Source of the DNA: Ochotona curzoniae
Taxonomy: Eukaryota; Chordata; Mammalia; Lagomorpha; Ochotonidae
Length of the DNA: 64,000 nucleotides
Assembly: GCF_017591425.1 (NCBI RefSeq)
Contig: NW_024467119.1
Span: 79,600,894 to 79,664,893, forward strand
Direction: 5' to 3'
In this document: positions 53,170 to 63,540 of the stretch, one piece after another
Layout of the letters: every line of letters starts with the position of its first letter
How positions within the stretch are numbered: the first letter of the stretch is position 1
Program-made: the position numbers and the translations under genes
Notes under the pieces: generated by a model
What the model saw: only the letters and a program-made list of their open reading frames with translations
Told to the model about the DNA's origin: nothing
Database searches by the model: none

Positions 53170-53845
53170 GAGCACAAAATAGAAATTTCTTAAAAATTTT
53201 TAAGAATTGCAGAGAGGGGCCCGGCTCGGTGGCGCAAGTGGTTAAGGTCCTCCCCTTGCACGCCCAGGATCCCATAAGGGCGCCGGTTTTATCCTGGCAT
53301 CCCCGCTTCCCTTCCAGCTCCCTGCCTGTGGCCCGGGAAAGCAGTCGAGGACGGCCCAAAGCTTTGGGAACCTGCACCCGCATGGGATACCCGGAAGAGG
53401 CTCCTGGCTTCGGATCGGCATAGTATCGGCCCGTTGCGCTCACTTGGGGAGTGAATCATCGGACGGAAGATCTTCCTCTCTGTCTCTCCTCTCTGTATAT
53501 CCGCCTTTCCAATGAAAAAATAATAAAAATAAATCTTAAAAAAAAAAACATTAAAAAAAAAAAAAAAGAATTGCAGAGAGAAAGAAGGTTAGAGAGTGCT
53601 CCCATTGGCTGGCTCACTTCCCAAATGTCTGAAAAGGACATGGCTGAGAGTGGGCCTGAATCTGGGAGATGGAAACTCTAAACAGGTCTCCCACATGGAT
53701 GCCAGGGACCCAGTGACTTGAGCTGTCATGAGTTCCCTGCCAGGATCTGTGTTAGCAGAAAGCTGGAGTCCAACTCAGGCTCTGCACTGTGGGATGTGTG
53801 CATCTTACCCAGTAGACCAGATGTCTATTGCTAGCAACAATTTCA
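53170..53845 (-). mobile_element. Older CSINE, minus, split by a young CSINE
   Basis: A short tail end lies before 53217. The main part is 53566-53845 (CCCATTGGCTGGCTCACTTCC, CAGGTCTCCCACATGGATGCC, GTGGGATGTGTGCATC, CAGTAGACCAGATGTC). Confidence 0.8.
53217..53565 (+). mobile_element. CSINE, youngest variant, nested, plus
   Basis: The exact 15-bp duplication AAGAATTGCAGAGAG is at 53202-53216 and 53566-53580. GGGCCCGGCTCGGTGGCGC head, CGGATCGGCATAGTATCGG and a long A-rich tail interrupted by ACATT. The intact head, tail and duplication make it one of the most recent insertions here. Confidence 0.97.
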
Positions 53846-54219
53846 ACAAGTCACAGAGTTGCTCTCCAATAGTGCTGGCTAGTGATGCTGGTTTATACTT
53901 CCATGATCACAATGCGGTGAAGGGGCCTGAGAGTCACATAAGCCACTGGTCAATGTTAATGGGTTCCTCCAAGTCCCTGGGCAATGTGCACATCCAACCC
54001 AACCAGTGTAGCCTGCAAGAGCAGGTGGCACAGAATAATCACTGAGGGAGCCGTGCGGGCAGGCACTGTAAGTCAGCCACAGGCGGTGCTTAAAACATAA
54101 TACACTCAGGCCTGGGAACCGATGAGACAGTAAAGACAATTATTAAAACAGAAGTGCCCTAGCTAAGGAATGCTAAGCCAGTACTCAACAGCACTTTCTT
54201 TAAATATATAGATCAGTAC
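53846..54219. other. Unique sequence
   Basis: No repeat or supported gene. Confidence 0.35.
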
Positions 54220-54547
54220 TTCTTTTTTAAAATTTTATTTACTTTTATTGAAAAGACAGATTTACAGAGAGGAGAGACAGAAAGATTTTCCATCTACTGG
54301 TTCACCCCCCAAGTGACCACAACTGTCAGAGCTGAGCTAATATGAAGCCAGGAATCCAGAACTTCTTCTGGGTTTCTCACATGGGTACAGGGACCCAAGG
54401 CTTTGGGCCATCCTCGACTGCTTTCCCAGGCCACAAGCAGGGAGCTGGATGGGAAGTAGAGCTGCTGGAACGCGAACTGGCAGCTATATGAAATCCCAGC
54501 ATTTGCAAGACGAGGACTTTAGCCACTAGGCTATTGTGCCAGCCTAT
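54220..54547 (-). mobile_element. CSINE, younger variant, minus
   Basis: TTTTATTTACTTTTATTG, CATCTACTGGTTCACCCCCC, CATGGGTACAGGGACCC, CATCCTCGACTGCTTTCCC, GCATTTGCAAGACGAGGAC and GCTATTGTGCCAGCC end. Confidence 0.92.
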
Positions 54548-54611
54548 AATCATTTTTACTATTTAGAATAGCAACCACAGTAAATGTTTGAGTCTAACAC
54601 TTACAATTTTT

Positions 54612-54918
54612 TGTGTGTATTTATTTTAAGGCAGAGTTACAGAGAGAGAGAGAGAGAGGTCTTCTAACCGTTGGTCAACCCCCATATGACTGCAATGACT
54701 GGGCCTGAACCAGGCTGAAGCCAGGAGTCCTGAACTCCAGCTGGATGGCCTGTGCCTGGCAGGGGCCCAAGCACTTGGACTATCTTGTGCTTTTTTTCCA
54801 GGCACATTGGCAGGGAGCTTGATGAGAAATGAAGCAACCAGAACTCAAACCACTGCTCATGTGGGATGCTGGTGTCACAGTCAGCAGCTTAAACTGTGGT
54901 GCCACAATGCTGATCCCT
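54612..54918 (-). mobile_element. CSINE, older, minus
   Basis: GTGTGTATTTATTTTAAGGC, an AG run at about 54635-54648, CAACCCCCATATGACTGC, GGGGCCCAAGCACTTGG, AGCAGCTTAAACTGTGGTGCC. Confidence 0.88.
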
Positions 54919-55099
54919 TTTCCTCTTGTTTAGATCCTAAAACTGGTACAGACTAGAAATGGATTATGGTTATTCCTGGGTTTGATGGGAATCGCTCCCA
55001 GGAGCACATGCATATCAGAATCTGTAGATGTTCTAATAGTGTGGTTTATGCCAATAGCCACATTCATCCTTCTGTAGCTACTTTAAATCAAGGGAGGGC
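54919..55099. other. Unique sequence
   Basis: No repeat recognised. Confidence 0.3.
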
Positions 55100-55310
55100 C
55101 AAGAGTCATTAGGATATTTATCACATCATTTGTGAATCATACAGAATTACCAATTTAAATTTTAGTATCAACTTAAAAAGTAGCCTGCTGTAGGTTTATT
55201 GAATTTCGAGTCCCCAACCCCGTTGTCCCCTGTAGTTGCCTTAACAGGATGAGACCAAATAACTTTAAGGGTGCTAGACAGTCTATGGGCCAGGCGTTTC
55301 ACCCTGGCTT
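55100..55310 (+). mobile_element. hAT-like DNA-transposon fragment (copy 2)
   Basis: CACATCATTTGTGAATC, ATTACCAATTTAAATTTTAG, TTGAATTTCGAGTCC and TGCCTTAACAGGATGAGACC parallel the copy at 44440-44610 (same order, many substitutions). Confidence 0.4.
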
Positions 55311-55956
55311 TAAAATCATCTCTAGATTACTATTCCTAACAATACAATATATGTTGTGTTGCTTAGACAGGGAAAAAATGAAACTCTGGCCATCTCCAGT
55401 ACAGATGCCTTTTTTTCTCGGCCCCCGCTGGTGGAATCTGTGGTTGGGTGATACGTGCCTGTGGAGGCAGACTCCGTGGGCTGGCAGCACAGGGAACCTG
55501 GGTAGCTGTTCCTGCTCCCTAATGCCCATGCCACCCACCCCAGAACTCCTAGGCGTGGTGGGCAGAGTGGAGGAACAGTTTGATTCTAGTCTTGGGTGGT
55601 ATTTACCCTTATGTGATCCCTTTGGGATAATTCACTCACCTGATAACTTAGAACTTACGTTTATTACAAATTGACATAAATCCTGCATAACAAATATAGC
55701 GTTTTGGATATTAGCAACAGATGTTGAACTCCACTATGAAGAATAATAAAATTGTTATTTTATACACGTATTGGATACAAAGGATATTCATGGTTTCCTT
55801 TGTTTGCTTTTGTCAGTAATGTGTGAACTGAACAGGTGTTAAGTCACCGTGGTGCAAGGAAATACAAATCCCAAAAAACTCTTTAGTATCTTTCGTTGTT
55901 TTATTCAAATAATTTTTTTGTTTCCCAACTTCAAGACCCTGACCATGCATTAAAAT
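55311..55956. other. Unique sequence, no supported gene
   Basis: A frame of 141 codons (55249-55674) begins inside the repeat and shows no domain. No other feature. Confidence 0.35.
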
Positions 55957-55966
55957 AAGTAGATTT

Positions 55967-56241
55967 GGGCCCGGCGCGATGGCGCAGGGGTTAAGGTTCT
56001 CGCCTTGCACGCACCAGGATCCCATATGGGCGCCGGTTCTAATCCCAGCAGCCCTGCTTCCCATCCAGCTCCCTGCCTATGGCCCGAGAGGGCAGTCAAG
56101 GACGGCCCAAGGCTTTGGGACCCTGCACCCGCGTGGGAGACCCGGTAGAGGCTCCTGGCTTCGGATCGGCATAGTATCGGCCGTTGCGGCCGCCTGTCTC
56201 TCCTCTCTGTATATCTGCCTTTCCAATAAAAATTTTTTAAA
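55967..56241 (+). mobile_element. CSINE, youngest variant, plus, 3' part deleted
   Basis: The duplication AAGTAGATTT is at 55957-55966 and 56242-56251. GGGCCCGGCGCGATGGCGC head and GGATCGGCATAGTATCGGC are intact, but CGGCCGCCTG is joined to TCTCTCCTCTCTG, so the GGGAGTGAATCATCGG...CTTCCTC piece is missing. Confidence 0.95.
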
Positions 56242-56454
56242 AAGTAGATTTATGAAAAGCCACATTATTGGCAAGGAATTGAAAGCAATGGGCAAGACCT
56301 CAGAGACCATCGTTTGTTGCCTGACTGTCTTGGCTTTCTAGCATGTAATTCTTTAATATTTGGTTTTGAAGGAGTGTCTGGTTCTCTGACGTGGCCTTAG
56401 GTTGCCATGGAGTAAGCTCTCCAGAGACTCAGGGAGCTTTTTTTTTTTTATTTT
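56242..56454. other. Unique sequence
   Basis: No gene or repeat recognised. Confidence 0.3.
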
Positions 56455-56730
56455 GCAAGATATTTTTATGTATTTATTTTTATTTACTTGAGAGACGGAG
56501 ATCTCCATATGTAGGCTCACTCCCTAGAATCCTGCAGTAACACAGCTGGGAACCCCGCTGGGCTTAGCTGTGTGCGCAGCAGGAACCCAAATTCTTGAGC
56601 TCTCACCTGCTGCTTCCCAGAAGCGCATGATGAGGAAGCTGAAGCCAGAACTGGGAGTGCAGCCAGGACTCACCTAGACACTGATGTGGAAGGCAGGCAT
56701 TCCAAGCTCAGCCACCTCGCTGGCCCCTGT
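56455..56730 (-). mobile_element. CSINE, oldest type (CSINE3-like), minus
   Basis: TATTTTTATTTACTTGAGAGAC, CACCTGCTGCTTCCCAGAAGC, GATGAGGAAGCTGAAGCC, GGCATTCCAAGCTCAGCC, CTCGCTGGCCCC. Confidence 0.82.
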
Positions 56731-56749
56731 TGCTTGTTTGTTTAATTTT

Positions 56750-57078
56750 CTTTTTAAGATTTACTTACTTTTTTGGGAAGGCGGATATATAGAGAGGAGG
56801 AGAGACAGAGAGGAAGATCTTCCATCTGATGGTTCACTCCCCAAGTGAGCGCAATGGCTGGAGCTTAGCCAATCCGAAGCTAGGAGCCAGGAGCTGTTCC
56901 AGGTCTCCCATGCGGGTGCAGGGTCCCAAGGCTGTGGGCCGTCCTTGACTGCTTTCCCGGGCCATAGGCAGGGAGCTGGATGGGAAGCGGGGCTGCCGGG
57001 ATTACAACCAGCGCCCGTATGGGATCTCGGGCGTGCAAGGTGAGGACTTTGACCACTACGCTATGGTGCCAGGCCCTA
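56750..57078 (-). mobile_element. CSINE, young variant, minus
   Basis: The exact 13-bp duplication TTTGTTTAATTTT is at 56737-56749 and 57079-57091. GATTTACTTACTTTTTTGGG, GAGCGCAATGGCTGGAGC, GCCCGTATGGGATCTCGG. Confidence 0.96.
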
Positions 57079-57269
57079 TTTGTTTAATTTTTGATGATGT
57101 TTACATAGTAGAGAAGAATGCATGCCTATATGGACCACTGATTAAGGTGGGAAAGGTCAAGAATTAGAGGAAAATAGATCAGACCATTGTTTCCAAGTTT
57201 CTTTTTCTTCTTCCTGTGTCTGGAGAAGGGGAGAGAGAGGGAAGGAGCTGTACCCACATCCTAACTGCT

Positions 57270-58145
57270 TCAGTACTCAAGGAATGGGGAATGATCACCC
57301 GATACCATCCCAGGGTCCCTGATGTGGAGCGTGTTCCGAGGTTCTGCTCAAGTGGTTTCGATTGTTCTGAAATGCTATTTAGCTTACTGATCCAAGGATG
57401 AGGAAATCCTTCCAAGGTCCATCAGCTGACACATTCCACCTTAGAGCTTCCATTCACTCAGATATTTGCTGTCAGTGTTTGGCTGGGGTAGTTGACCAAT
57501 TTGTTCTGCTCTCCTTCCTCTGCTGTGGTACCAGATGTCCTTTGCAGGCCCCAGTGGACTGCCATATCCTCCATGTGCATCTGAGCATACCATCCACTGC
57601 TCCTTTGTAGCAACTGAGGAGACCCAGTTCTGACACATGCGCTCCATTGTCTGACCACGGATCCTACGATTCTCCCCATACTAGAGTTCTGAGTCCAGTG
57701 GTTCAGTTGGGGTGATCCCCCAAAGAAACCTCATCTGAGCTGATCCCAGATCTGACTCTTGTATGTGTCACCTAGTATGGGGTCCAGCTCAGTCCACCAT
57801 GCACATCAGCCCCCAAACACAGGGGTGGTTACAGTTGCTGTATGAGTTCTGTCTCTAGCCCCATTTCTTACATAAACCAAGGGATGCTGTGGCCCAGCCC
57901 AACTCTGTCCACCACACACTTGGTCCTCACACACACCAGCAGGAACAGCAGCCTAGTTGGAATCACCCCCAATAACTCCTACCAGACCTGCCTCCAGCCC
58001 TGATTCCTGTGTGTAAGTACAGCAGACTGGTCCAGTCTGCCCTGCATCCCATTTGGCTCTTGTACACACTAAGGGATCCCAGTGTCTTCATTGCTGGGTC
58101 TAATGCCCACCCAGGAACCTCCATCTCCGGCTAATGAATTAGCCC
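57270..58145 (-). mobile_element. Lagomorph L1, 3' untranslated region, minus
   Basis: Reverse counterpart of 10176-11515: CATCCCAGGGTCCCTGATGTGG, TCTGCTGTGGTACCAGATGTCC, GTGGACTGCCATATCCTCC, ACCATCCACTGCTCC, AGTCCAGTGGTTCAG, CAGCTCAGTCCACCATGC and CACCAGCAGGAACAGC. Both ends are truncated. No ORF2 coding part is present. Confidence 0.78.
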
Positions 58146-58197
58146 AAGAAGATGATTAAATTATCATATCAGGAGAGCATTACAAGCAAGTATGCTC

Positions 58198-58502
58198 TTT
58201 TTTTTAAAGATTTATTCATTTTTATTGCAAAGTCAGATATACAGAAAGGAAGAGAGACAGAGAGGAAGATCACTCCCCAAGTAGCCCCAATGGCTGGATC
58301 CAAAGCCAGGAGCCAGGAGCCTTCTCCAGGTCTCCCACACGGGTGCAGGGTCCCAAGGCTTTGGGCTGTCCTCGACTGCTTTCCCAGGCCACAAGCAGGG
58401 AGCTGGGTGGGAAGTAGGGCTGCCATATGACCTGGCGCCCATATGGGATCCCGGTGCGTGCAACGCGAGGACTTTAACTGCTAGGCTATCATGCCAGTGC
58501 CA
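58198..58502 (-). mobile_element. CSINE, young variant, minus
   Basis: TTTTTAAAGATTTATTCATTTTTATTGC, GATCACTCCCCAAGTAGCCCC (GATCTTCC part shortened), CTGTCCTCGACTGCTTTCCC, CCCATATGGGATCCCGGTGCG, CTAGGCTATCATGCCAGTGCC. Confidence 0.93.
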
Positions 58503-58769
58503 GAATTATACTTTCATTCTAGTGGAACCAGTAGCAATTTCCTTGTCACCTCCCCAGTTGTGTTTGAAATATTGTTTTCATGCTGATTTTCCTGTGCTGC
58601 CTCTATCTTCATTCCAGAATTAGCTGTTTATCTCTGCTCTGCTTACTGGTCCCTGGATGCCAGCTGGAATTTTCACCCACCTATGCCTCTTAGAATGGGC
58701 CGAAGGAGGCATGATGCTCAATGCTTTCTCTAGTTTCTATCTCAAAGATCTCCAGAAGAGTGTCCTAGG
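58503..58769. other. Unique sequence
   Basis: No gene or repeat recognised. Confidence 0.3.
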
Positions 58770-59385
58770 CTATTTCTGTTGCTGTCACAATCAGACCTGA
58801 GTCTGGGGCATTGCTACATAACAGAAAATTTGTTTCATACTATTCTGGAAGTGTGGAATTCAAGGTGCTGGCCAGCAGAGACAAGATCTCAGCATTGTTT
58901 TGCTCAGTATGTCCTTCTAAAAGGCCTTGCCTCTTAAAATGATCACATGGGCAATTAGGCTTCAACATAAACATTTAAATTGTTTATTTATCTGTTTGAG
59001 CTTCTTCTGGGTCTCATACATGAGTGCAGGGCCTCAAGGCCTTGGACCATCTTCTGCCAGTTTCCCAGGTCATTATCAGGGAGCTAGATTGGAAGTACAG
59101 TAGCTGGGATTTGAATTTATACCCATGTGGTATGCCAGCACTGCGGACAGAAGCTTAACTTGATATACCGCTATGTCAACCAAACATATGAATTTTGCTG
59201 TTGCATATTTTTCTGTTGGACTTGGCCTTTTTGCCACTTTTTTTTTCTTGTTGTTACTGAAATTTATAAACCTTTGATTATAAGGTGAATTAAAAATACA
59301 ATCTCAACAAAATTCAATATGCTTTTAAAAAAAGGTGTATGTAAATTTGGGGGGGGGGTCACGTTCAGACCACAACAATGAAATT
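58770..59385 (+). mobile_element. Ancient interspersed repeat, split by a CSINE
   Basis: TATTTCTGTTGCTGTCACAATC, ACAGAAAATTTGTTTCATAC, TATTCTGGAAGTGTGGAATTC and, after the SINE, a G-run followed by TCACGTTCAGACCACAACA. This resembles an old mammalian repeat whose end also appears at 1-110. The part at 59190-59340 does not fit well and may be a further insertion. Confidence 0.4.
58978..59185 (-). mobile_element. CSINE, minus, internally shortened
   Basis: AAATTGTTTATTTATCTGTTTG is followed directly by GAGCTTCTTCTGGGTCTC, then TTTCCCAGGTCATTATCAGG, CCCATGTGGTATGCCAGCAC and a diverged head. Confidence 0.75.
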
Positions 59386-60557
59386 CTGTGCATTCTCTGA
59401 GCTACTGATATCCCTTTCATTTCTAATGAAAATCTTACCCTGACCACAATCACCACAGATAAAATTAAGCTTTGGTTTCAATTACAAAGGAGCTCTGTTT
59501 GTTTGTTTGTTTCTGCTAAATGATATTATTATCTCATTTCAAATTCCTAATCCTTGTTTGGGTTTCTATTCTCTGGGTAATGGGAGCATGATCTTAAGAA
59601 GACAGTAGCTGGTGGGAAAGCAGGGTCAGTGAAATGCAGTGTGCGTGGGGTCCCAGGCAGAGGTTGTTGTCACTCCAGGGCTCTCAGTCATGCGCAGACA
59701 GCATTTGTACTGGGCAAGCAAATCAAATGTTTTAGGCCACACAACATATTTTGTTTAGGCCTCCAGGTGGGTGCAGGATGAACCCAGCAATGGCTTCTCT
59801 GGGCACTGACTCTGAAACATCCACCAGGACCTGTCCCTCTGGCCCAAGCCTTTCTGTCTACCAATTCTCCCAAGCAGTGCAACCTCCATAGAATGCTTTC
59901 TTAAGTTGCCTTCAGTCCACAGTGAGGTCCCATGTTAGTCTATCTCATCTCCACCTTTTCACAGGATATATTCAAGTCTTTCCTCCAATAAGGCTGAGAA
60001 ACTGCAGTTCCTGGCAGGAGACTCAAGCACGTGGAAAGTGACGGCAACCCCGTTCTTCCTGACTTTGCTTAGACAATAGTTTCAAAGTCAAAGAATGTTG
60101 GAGACAAACAGGCCCTGTGACATTCATCTGCTAATCTGACCTTTCTGGGCTAGTGACTGTCACACTGCCAAAGGCAACTGGCAAATTCTGGCTTCATTTT
60201 GCCTGTGGCAATCAATGTTAATCACTCTTTTGTTAAAAATTGCTCTTCCTTGCTTGTAGGTTCCCTCCCTCCTACCCCCTTCCCAGTACCTTTTCTCTCA
60301 GTTTCCATCCAAACCTGCCGGCTCTGCCCACAGAGGATTGATACTTCTCATCTTTGCCCTAGCACCCTGCTCTTGTAACCCATTTCACACTATGTGAATC
60401 AAGTCCAACACCTACAAATTCATAAATTGTCCTCCTAACCCCCAGCGCCTCACAGTGTGATCTTACACAGAAATAGGGTATTTCTAAATAATTGTAATAA
60501 TGATTAAGAGCAGATGTGATTGGTTGAGATGAGATCATTGTGGTGTGGCAAGTGAAG
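59386..60557. other. Unique sequence, no supported gene
   Basis: Contains a small TTTGTTTGTTTG run near 59497. No repeat family or splice-bounded frame. Confidence 0.35.
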
Positions 60558-60888
60558 GAATGGCATTGTGGTGTGGCAGATAAAGTCCACGTCCACCACG
60601 CCTGCATTCCCATACGGGTGCTAATTTGGATCCCATCTGCTCTACTTTCAGTCTAGCTTGATCATGGTAGAAAAGCAGAAAAGATGGCCCAAGGGTCCAA
60701 GTATTTTTTGCCCAAGCTGCCCTTGCCCCTCAACATGGGAAACTCAGATACAGTTTCTGAGTCCTGGCTTTGGCTAGGCCCAGTATTTGCCATTGTGACT
60801 ATCTCAACAATGAACAGGCAGGTGGAGGTTCTCTTTTTCTCTATCTGTAAATCTGACTTTCAAATAAGATATGTAAAGAAATGTTAAA
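60558..60888 (+). mobile_element. CSINE, older type, plus
   Basis: GAATGGCATTGTGGTGTGGC head, GCATTCCCATACGGGTGC, AGAAAAGCAGAAAAGATGGCC, CTGGCTTTGGCTAGGCCC and the tail ACTTTCAAATAAG. Confidence 0.88.
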
Positions 60889-61789
60889 GAGGAGGTAACC
60901 CTGGATCATGGCAGGCCCTAGTTCGATATGGCAGGTGTCTTTTTAAAGAGGGAAATTGGACATGGAGATCCACTGAGTGAAAACGATGCCCTGGTTACAG
61001 TTACTCTGTACCAAAGCCTACTGGAAATCTTGGAAGGTGACCAGAGCGGGTCCCTGTAGCCCACTGCTCTGGGCCTTGGCCCCCTGGATCAGTGATGTTG
61101 TTCCGTACATTCCTCTCACTCCAGCAGTGCAGTTGGGGATACCTATGCTGTTGCTATGGCAGCTCCAGCAAACACTCACTCTTTCACCTTTTATTTACAG
61201 CCAGACAACTGCCAGATCCAGGCTGCCCTTCCAGTCCCCAGGATGGTCTTGTCTGTAGCACACTGAGTTTGTATATCCCATCAGATCACCACTTGGGATA
61301 TCTAAACTCAGTGTTTCCTTCTTCAAGTCACACTTGCTTCTTGTCTCTCCCTGTTCTCTCCTGGGGAATTGTACCCCTACCCACCCAGTCACCAAGGCAG
61401 CATCTGGGTGCACTCCACTGCCTCCCTGCTACCAGCAACCTGTGTCATTTCTACTTCCTCCCCGGCACAGGGCACCAAATCCCAACGGCTCCCCTCTCTC
61501 ATTTCTTTGGACTCATTTCCTTCCTTCCCTACCCAACCTCGGCTCCCTCCCTAGCTTAACGTCTTTCCATATGCCTACCACAGCAATGTTTCTTACAGGG
61601 AAAGTTCAACCAGCTAGTTGCTGGCTTGAAACTCCTCCGAGAAGCCTTGTGGCTTCAGACAAAGGTGACATGACACCTCGCTATTGGATAAACAGACCTC
61701 CACACCTGCTTCCCACAACCTTGCGCAAATCCAGCTCTTCCCCCTGCCTCACTGCTCAGTAAAAAAAAAAAAAAATACAGATGCAGGAC
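60889..61789. other. Pyrimidine-rich unique sequence
   Basis: C/T-rich, so plus-strand frames stay open by composition (155 codons at 61092-61559, 142 at 61334-61762). AAACTCCTCCGAGAAGCCTTGTGG near 61631 may be a diverged L2-type piece. The stretch ends at an A14 run near 61760. Confidence 0.35.
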
Positions 61790-62060
61790 AGACGTCTGGC
61801 CTGGTGATGAAGACCCCAGCGCCCATAGTGGAGTATGAGTCTGAGTTCCAGCTCTGCTCCTGATTCAGGTTCCTGCTGGTGTGCACCCTGGGCGGCAGCA
61901 GTGATAGTTTATTTGGCTGACTGCCACCCATGTGGGAGACCAGGATGGAGTCCCTGGCTCCTAGCTTCAGTCTGGCCCAGCCCTAGATGCTATGGACATT
62001 TGGAAAACCAACCAACTGACAGTTGCTGCTGTTTATCTCAGAAACAAACGAAATTTAAAG
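61790..62060 (+). mobile_element. CSINE, old type, plus
   Basis: ACGTCTGGCCTGGTGATGAAG head, CTGATTCAGGTTCCTGCTGG, GTGCACCCTGGGCGGCAGC, CACCCATGTGGGAGACC, TGGACATTTGGAAAACC. The tail is degenerate. Confidence 0.82.
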
Positions 62061-62109
62061 GTGGGCTTTTGGCATAGTTTTTTTAAATCTTTGTTGTTGT
62101 TTTTAACAT

Positions 62110-62172
62110 TTCTTAAGGAGTTGGCACAATGGCTCAACTGACTCAGCATTTAATTTGGGTGCCAGTTGTAAT
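62110..62172 (+). mobile_element. CSINE head fragment, plus
   Basis: GGAGTTGGCACAATGGCTCAAC and TTTGGGTGCCAGTTGTAATCC are the first 60 bases of a SINE. It then breaks and joins a minus-strand copy at GGAGCTTCTTCC. Confidence 0.65.
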
Positions 62173-62316
62173 CCAGGAGCTTCTTCCAGGTCTCCCGCGC
62201 AGATGCAAGATCCCAAGGCTTTGGATCATCTCTACTGCTTTCCCAAGCCACAAGCAAGACGCTGGAGGGGAAGTAGGGAAGCCAGGATATAAACTGGTGC
62301 CCTCATAGGATCCTGG

Positions 62317-62985
62317 TGTTGCAGGAATTTTGACTCCGAGTATGGCAGCAACCTCAAATTCTTGTCTCGCAGGAAAGAAGAATTTTCATGCGGACACAGT
62401 TTAGTTTTAAAGTAAGATTTATTAGAAAAGTTGAGAAGAGAAGACTCCCGTCCTAGCGACGGGAGGGGGTTTGAGATAGAAAAGACCCTTACCTCCTGCC
62501 ATAGTGGCAGGAGGAAAAGGACCTCAGTGCTCTGCCATAGTGGCAGGAAAATAAGAACCCTAGTCCTCTGCCATAGTGGCAGGAGGCAAAGAAGAAAAAC
62601 CCGAATGAATGGTGGGGAATGCACCTTTTAAAGGTTTCCCTCAAAGATGTTTCTCCATAAACAAAGAAAATTCCTAGTTTCCATGGTACCTGGCCTTGGG
62701 ACAAAAGGCCACAGAGGTGCTAGACATAGGACATTCCAGGCCTTAGGCAGATGTGTATTACTTCTTCCTGCTCTCCTTTCAATGATAAAGAGATCAGCCT
62801 GAGGCCCTCCCACAATGGCCAGAGGGGATGGCCGATACTTCAGGTGGGGAATTGATATGCTAATAGCACCACTGTCCCTTGGAAGAGACGTGCATCTGGT
62901 GAGTTCAAGACATGGTGGGGAAATTCTTTTACTCGGGGACCCAGAATACCCTAACTGCCTACTACCCACTCTAACTCCTCTCTCA
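62317..62985 (-). mobile_element. Retroviral solo LTR, minus (family B)
   Basis: In the minus direction it starts TGAGAGAGGAG and ends CCTGCAACA. The exact 4-bp duplication CTGG is at 62313-62316 and 62986-62989. Length is 669 bp. A TATA-like CTTTTAAAGG lies near 62626, followed by a start expected near 62600. AATAAA (reverse TTTATT at 62418-62423) marks the R end, and about 100 bp of U5 follow. The presumed R region carries the hairpin array at 62445-62586. The 4-bp duplication fits a gamma-like class I retrovirus. No viral genes are next to it. Confidence 0.9.
62445..62586 (-). repeat. Array of four hairpin-forming inverted repeats in the LTR
   Basis: CTGCCATAGTGGCAG occurs at 62496-62510, 62532-62546 and 62568-62582, exactly 36 bp apart. 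Each is a perfect palindrome with a 3-base loop, and in the first the stem extends to 10 bp. A fourth, different palindrome (CTCCCGTC ... GACGGGAG) lies at 62445-62465, next to the polyadenylation signal. Confidence 0.92.
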
Positions 62986-63051
62986 CTGGCAGATGCTAAG
63001 TGAAGATTTAGCCACTAGACTATTGTGCCAGGCCTGAAAATAAATCTTTCC

Positions 63052-63365
63052 AAAAATTATTTATTTTATTTGAAAGGCGGAGTCACAGAAAGAGAGGAAG
63101 GGGGGTGGAGAGAGCAAGAATCTTTTATCTACTGACCCACTGGTTCATTCCCAAATGGCCACAACGAGCCAGTTCAGCTCTAAAGCCAGGAGCCAGAACA
63201 TCTTCCTGGCTCCTCACACGGGGGCAAAGGTTGAAGGACTTGAGCTATTGTCCATCATTAGCAGGGGACTGGAACAGAAGTGGAGCAGCTGGGACTTGAA
63301 CCGGTGTCCATATGGAATATGGGAGCCAAAGGCAGAGGCTTAGCCTGATACCATGACGTTGGCCC
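63052..63365 (-). mobile_element. CSINE, older, minus
   Basis: AAATTATTTATTTTATTTG, TTTATCTACTGACCCACTGG, CACACGGGGGCAAAGG, CGGTGTCCATATGGAATATGGG, TGACGTTGGCCC end. It abuts the SINE that hosts the LTR. Confidence 0.87.
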
Positions 63366-63367
63366 AG

Positions 63368-63540
63368 GCACAGAGGTTTCAGGTGCCCCTTGGGACACCC
63401 AGATGTGTTCTTGGTTACAGCTTCCTGTTGATGCACCTGGAAGGCAGTTCCTTGATCGAATGCTTGGTTTCTGCCACTCAAGTATAAGAACCAGGCTGAA
63501 TCCTGAATCCGGCTCCTGACTAGCCCAGCCCCAGTTTTTT
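63368..63540 (+). mobile_element. Old CSINE fragment, plus
   Basis: GACACCCAGATGTGTTCTTGG, CAGCTTCCTGTTGATGCACC, TGGAAGGCAGTTCCTTGATCG, GGCTCCTGACTAGCCCAGCCCC. Head and tail missing. Confidence 0.6.

Larger units (their letters stand above)
62173..63050 (-). mobile_element. CSINE, minus, split by an LTR
   Basis: First part 62173-62316 (CTTCTTCCAGGTCTCCCGC, GCTTTCCCAAGCCACAAGC, CCTCATAGGATCCTGG). The head end is 62986-63050 (GATGCTAAGTGAAGATTTAGCC, CTAGACTATTGTGCCAGGCC). Removing the LTR and one CTGG restores a continuous SINE. Confidence 0.88.

Noticed and set aside
61092..61762. Overlapping open frames of 155 and 142 codons, plus
   Set aside because: The stretch is C/T-rich, which removes stop codons from several frames at once; the predicted proteins are low-complexity Ser/Pro/Leu.
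62445..62586. CRISPR array
   Set aside because: Three palindromic repeats at constant spacing look like one, but they lie inside a mammalian retroviral LTR and the spacers are similar to each other.
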